DNA from: a bacterium
Lineage (GTDB): Bacteria; JACRDZ01; JAQUKH01
Length of the DNA: 38,848 bases
Direction: 5' to 3'
NCBI GenBank assembly: GCA_040754625.1
Contig: JBFMCF010000061.1
Coordinates: 1 to 38,848, forward strand
The notes under the pieces are model-generated. The model saw nothing but the letters and a program-made list of their open reading frames with translations. It had not been told where the DNA came from and did no database searches. Made by a program: the position numbers and the translations under genes. How positions within the stretch are numbered: position 1 is the stretch's first letter; each line of letters starts with the position of its first letter. Shown in pieces: positions 38,814 to 38,848 of the stretch.

Positions 38814-38848
38814 AATTTATTTTTTGTTTCGTTAAACTGGGAAAATAT

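Noticed and set aside
1-38848. CRISPR array, tRNA or rRNA genes
   Set aside because: No regularly spaced repeats of 25-40 bp with unique spacers, and no cloverleaf or rRNA-like sequence noticed on either strand; a tRNA scan was not possible here.

Overview
The window is AT-rich bacterial DNA with ordinary stop codons. It comes from a diderm: there are several lipoproteins, many proteins with Sec signal peptides, and secreted beta-helix and beta-propeller proteins. The mix (twin B12-type radical SAM enzymes, a DUF4175-like giant, a secreted protein of the 'asparagine synthetase B' family, seven toxin-antitoxin-like loci) suggests an uncultured, candidate-phylum type lineage. I cannot name the phylum from sequence alone. 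Housekeeping anchors are purM, mazG and htpG.

Layout. (1) 1-3560 is an accessory scrap heap: the 3' end of a group II intron, a frameshifted DUF3800-like gene joined at a perfect hairpin to a beheaded HsdR_N gene, an intact hicBA pair followed by an attC-like hairpin, a truncated IS1182-type transposase, a possible maturase scrap, and an antitoxin whose toxin is broken after six codons. (2) 3603-9556: a DUF4846 protein converges on a leftward operon purM - eight-repeat PQQ propeller - radical SAM - radical SAM. (3) 9697-22058 is the most distinctive part: three lipoproteins with three carboxypeptidase-regulatory-like repeats each and five right-handed beta-helix proteins, four of them fused to a short TolB-like (PD40) propeller. 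They lie as a rightward pair (lipoprotein, helix) and a leftward run (small secreted protein, then twice lipoprotein-helix-helix). The leftward run has a strong promoter at 22081-22108, and the two runs meet tail to tail 10 bp apart. (4) 22160-30567 is a leftward group: DUF4175-like membrane protein, TPR protein, a replication-type protein of unknown function, a DnaC-like ATPase and the 'AsnB-like' secreted protein. (5) 30716-38813 is rich in toxin-antitoxin loci (nucleotidyltransferase pair, phd/relE, higBA, vapBC, PIN/RHH), interrupted by mazG and htpG; a 236-bp imperfect palindrome lies in front of htpG.

How the parts may work together. The lipoprotein/beta-helix units look like a duplicated envelope or surface system: an anchored repeat-domain lipoprotein always precedes one or two secreted helix proteins. 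The signature (G)DYxxYYxxNP recurs in every lipoprotein, and the helix-propeller proteins share one architecture down to the final W-P motif. What they bind or degrade is not visible. Several promoters put their -10 box only 5-10 nt before the start codon, which suggests that leaderless mRNAs are common in this organism.
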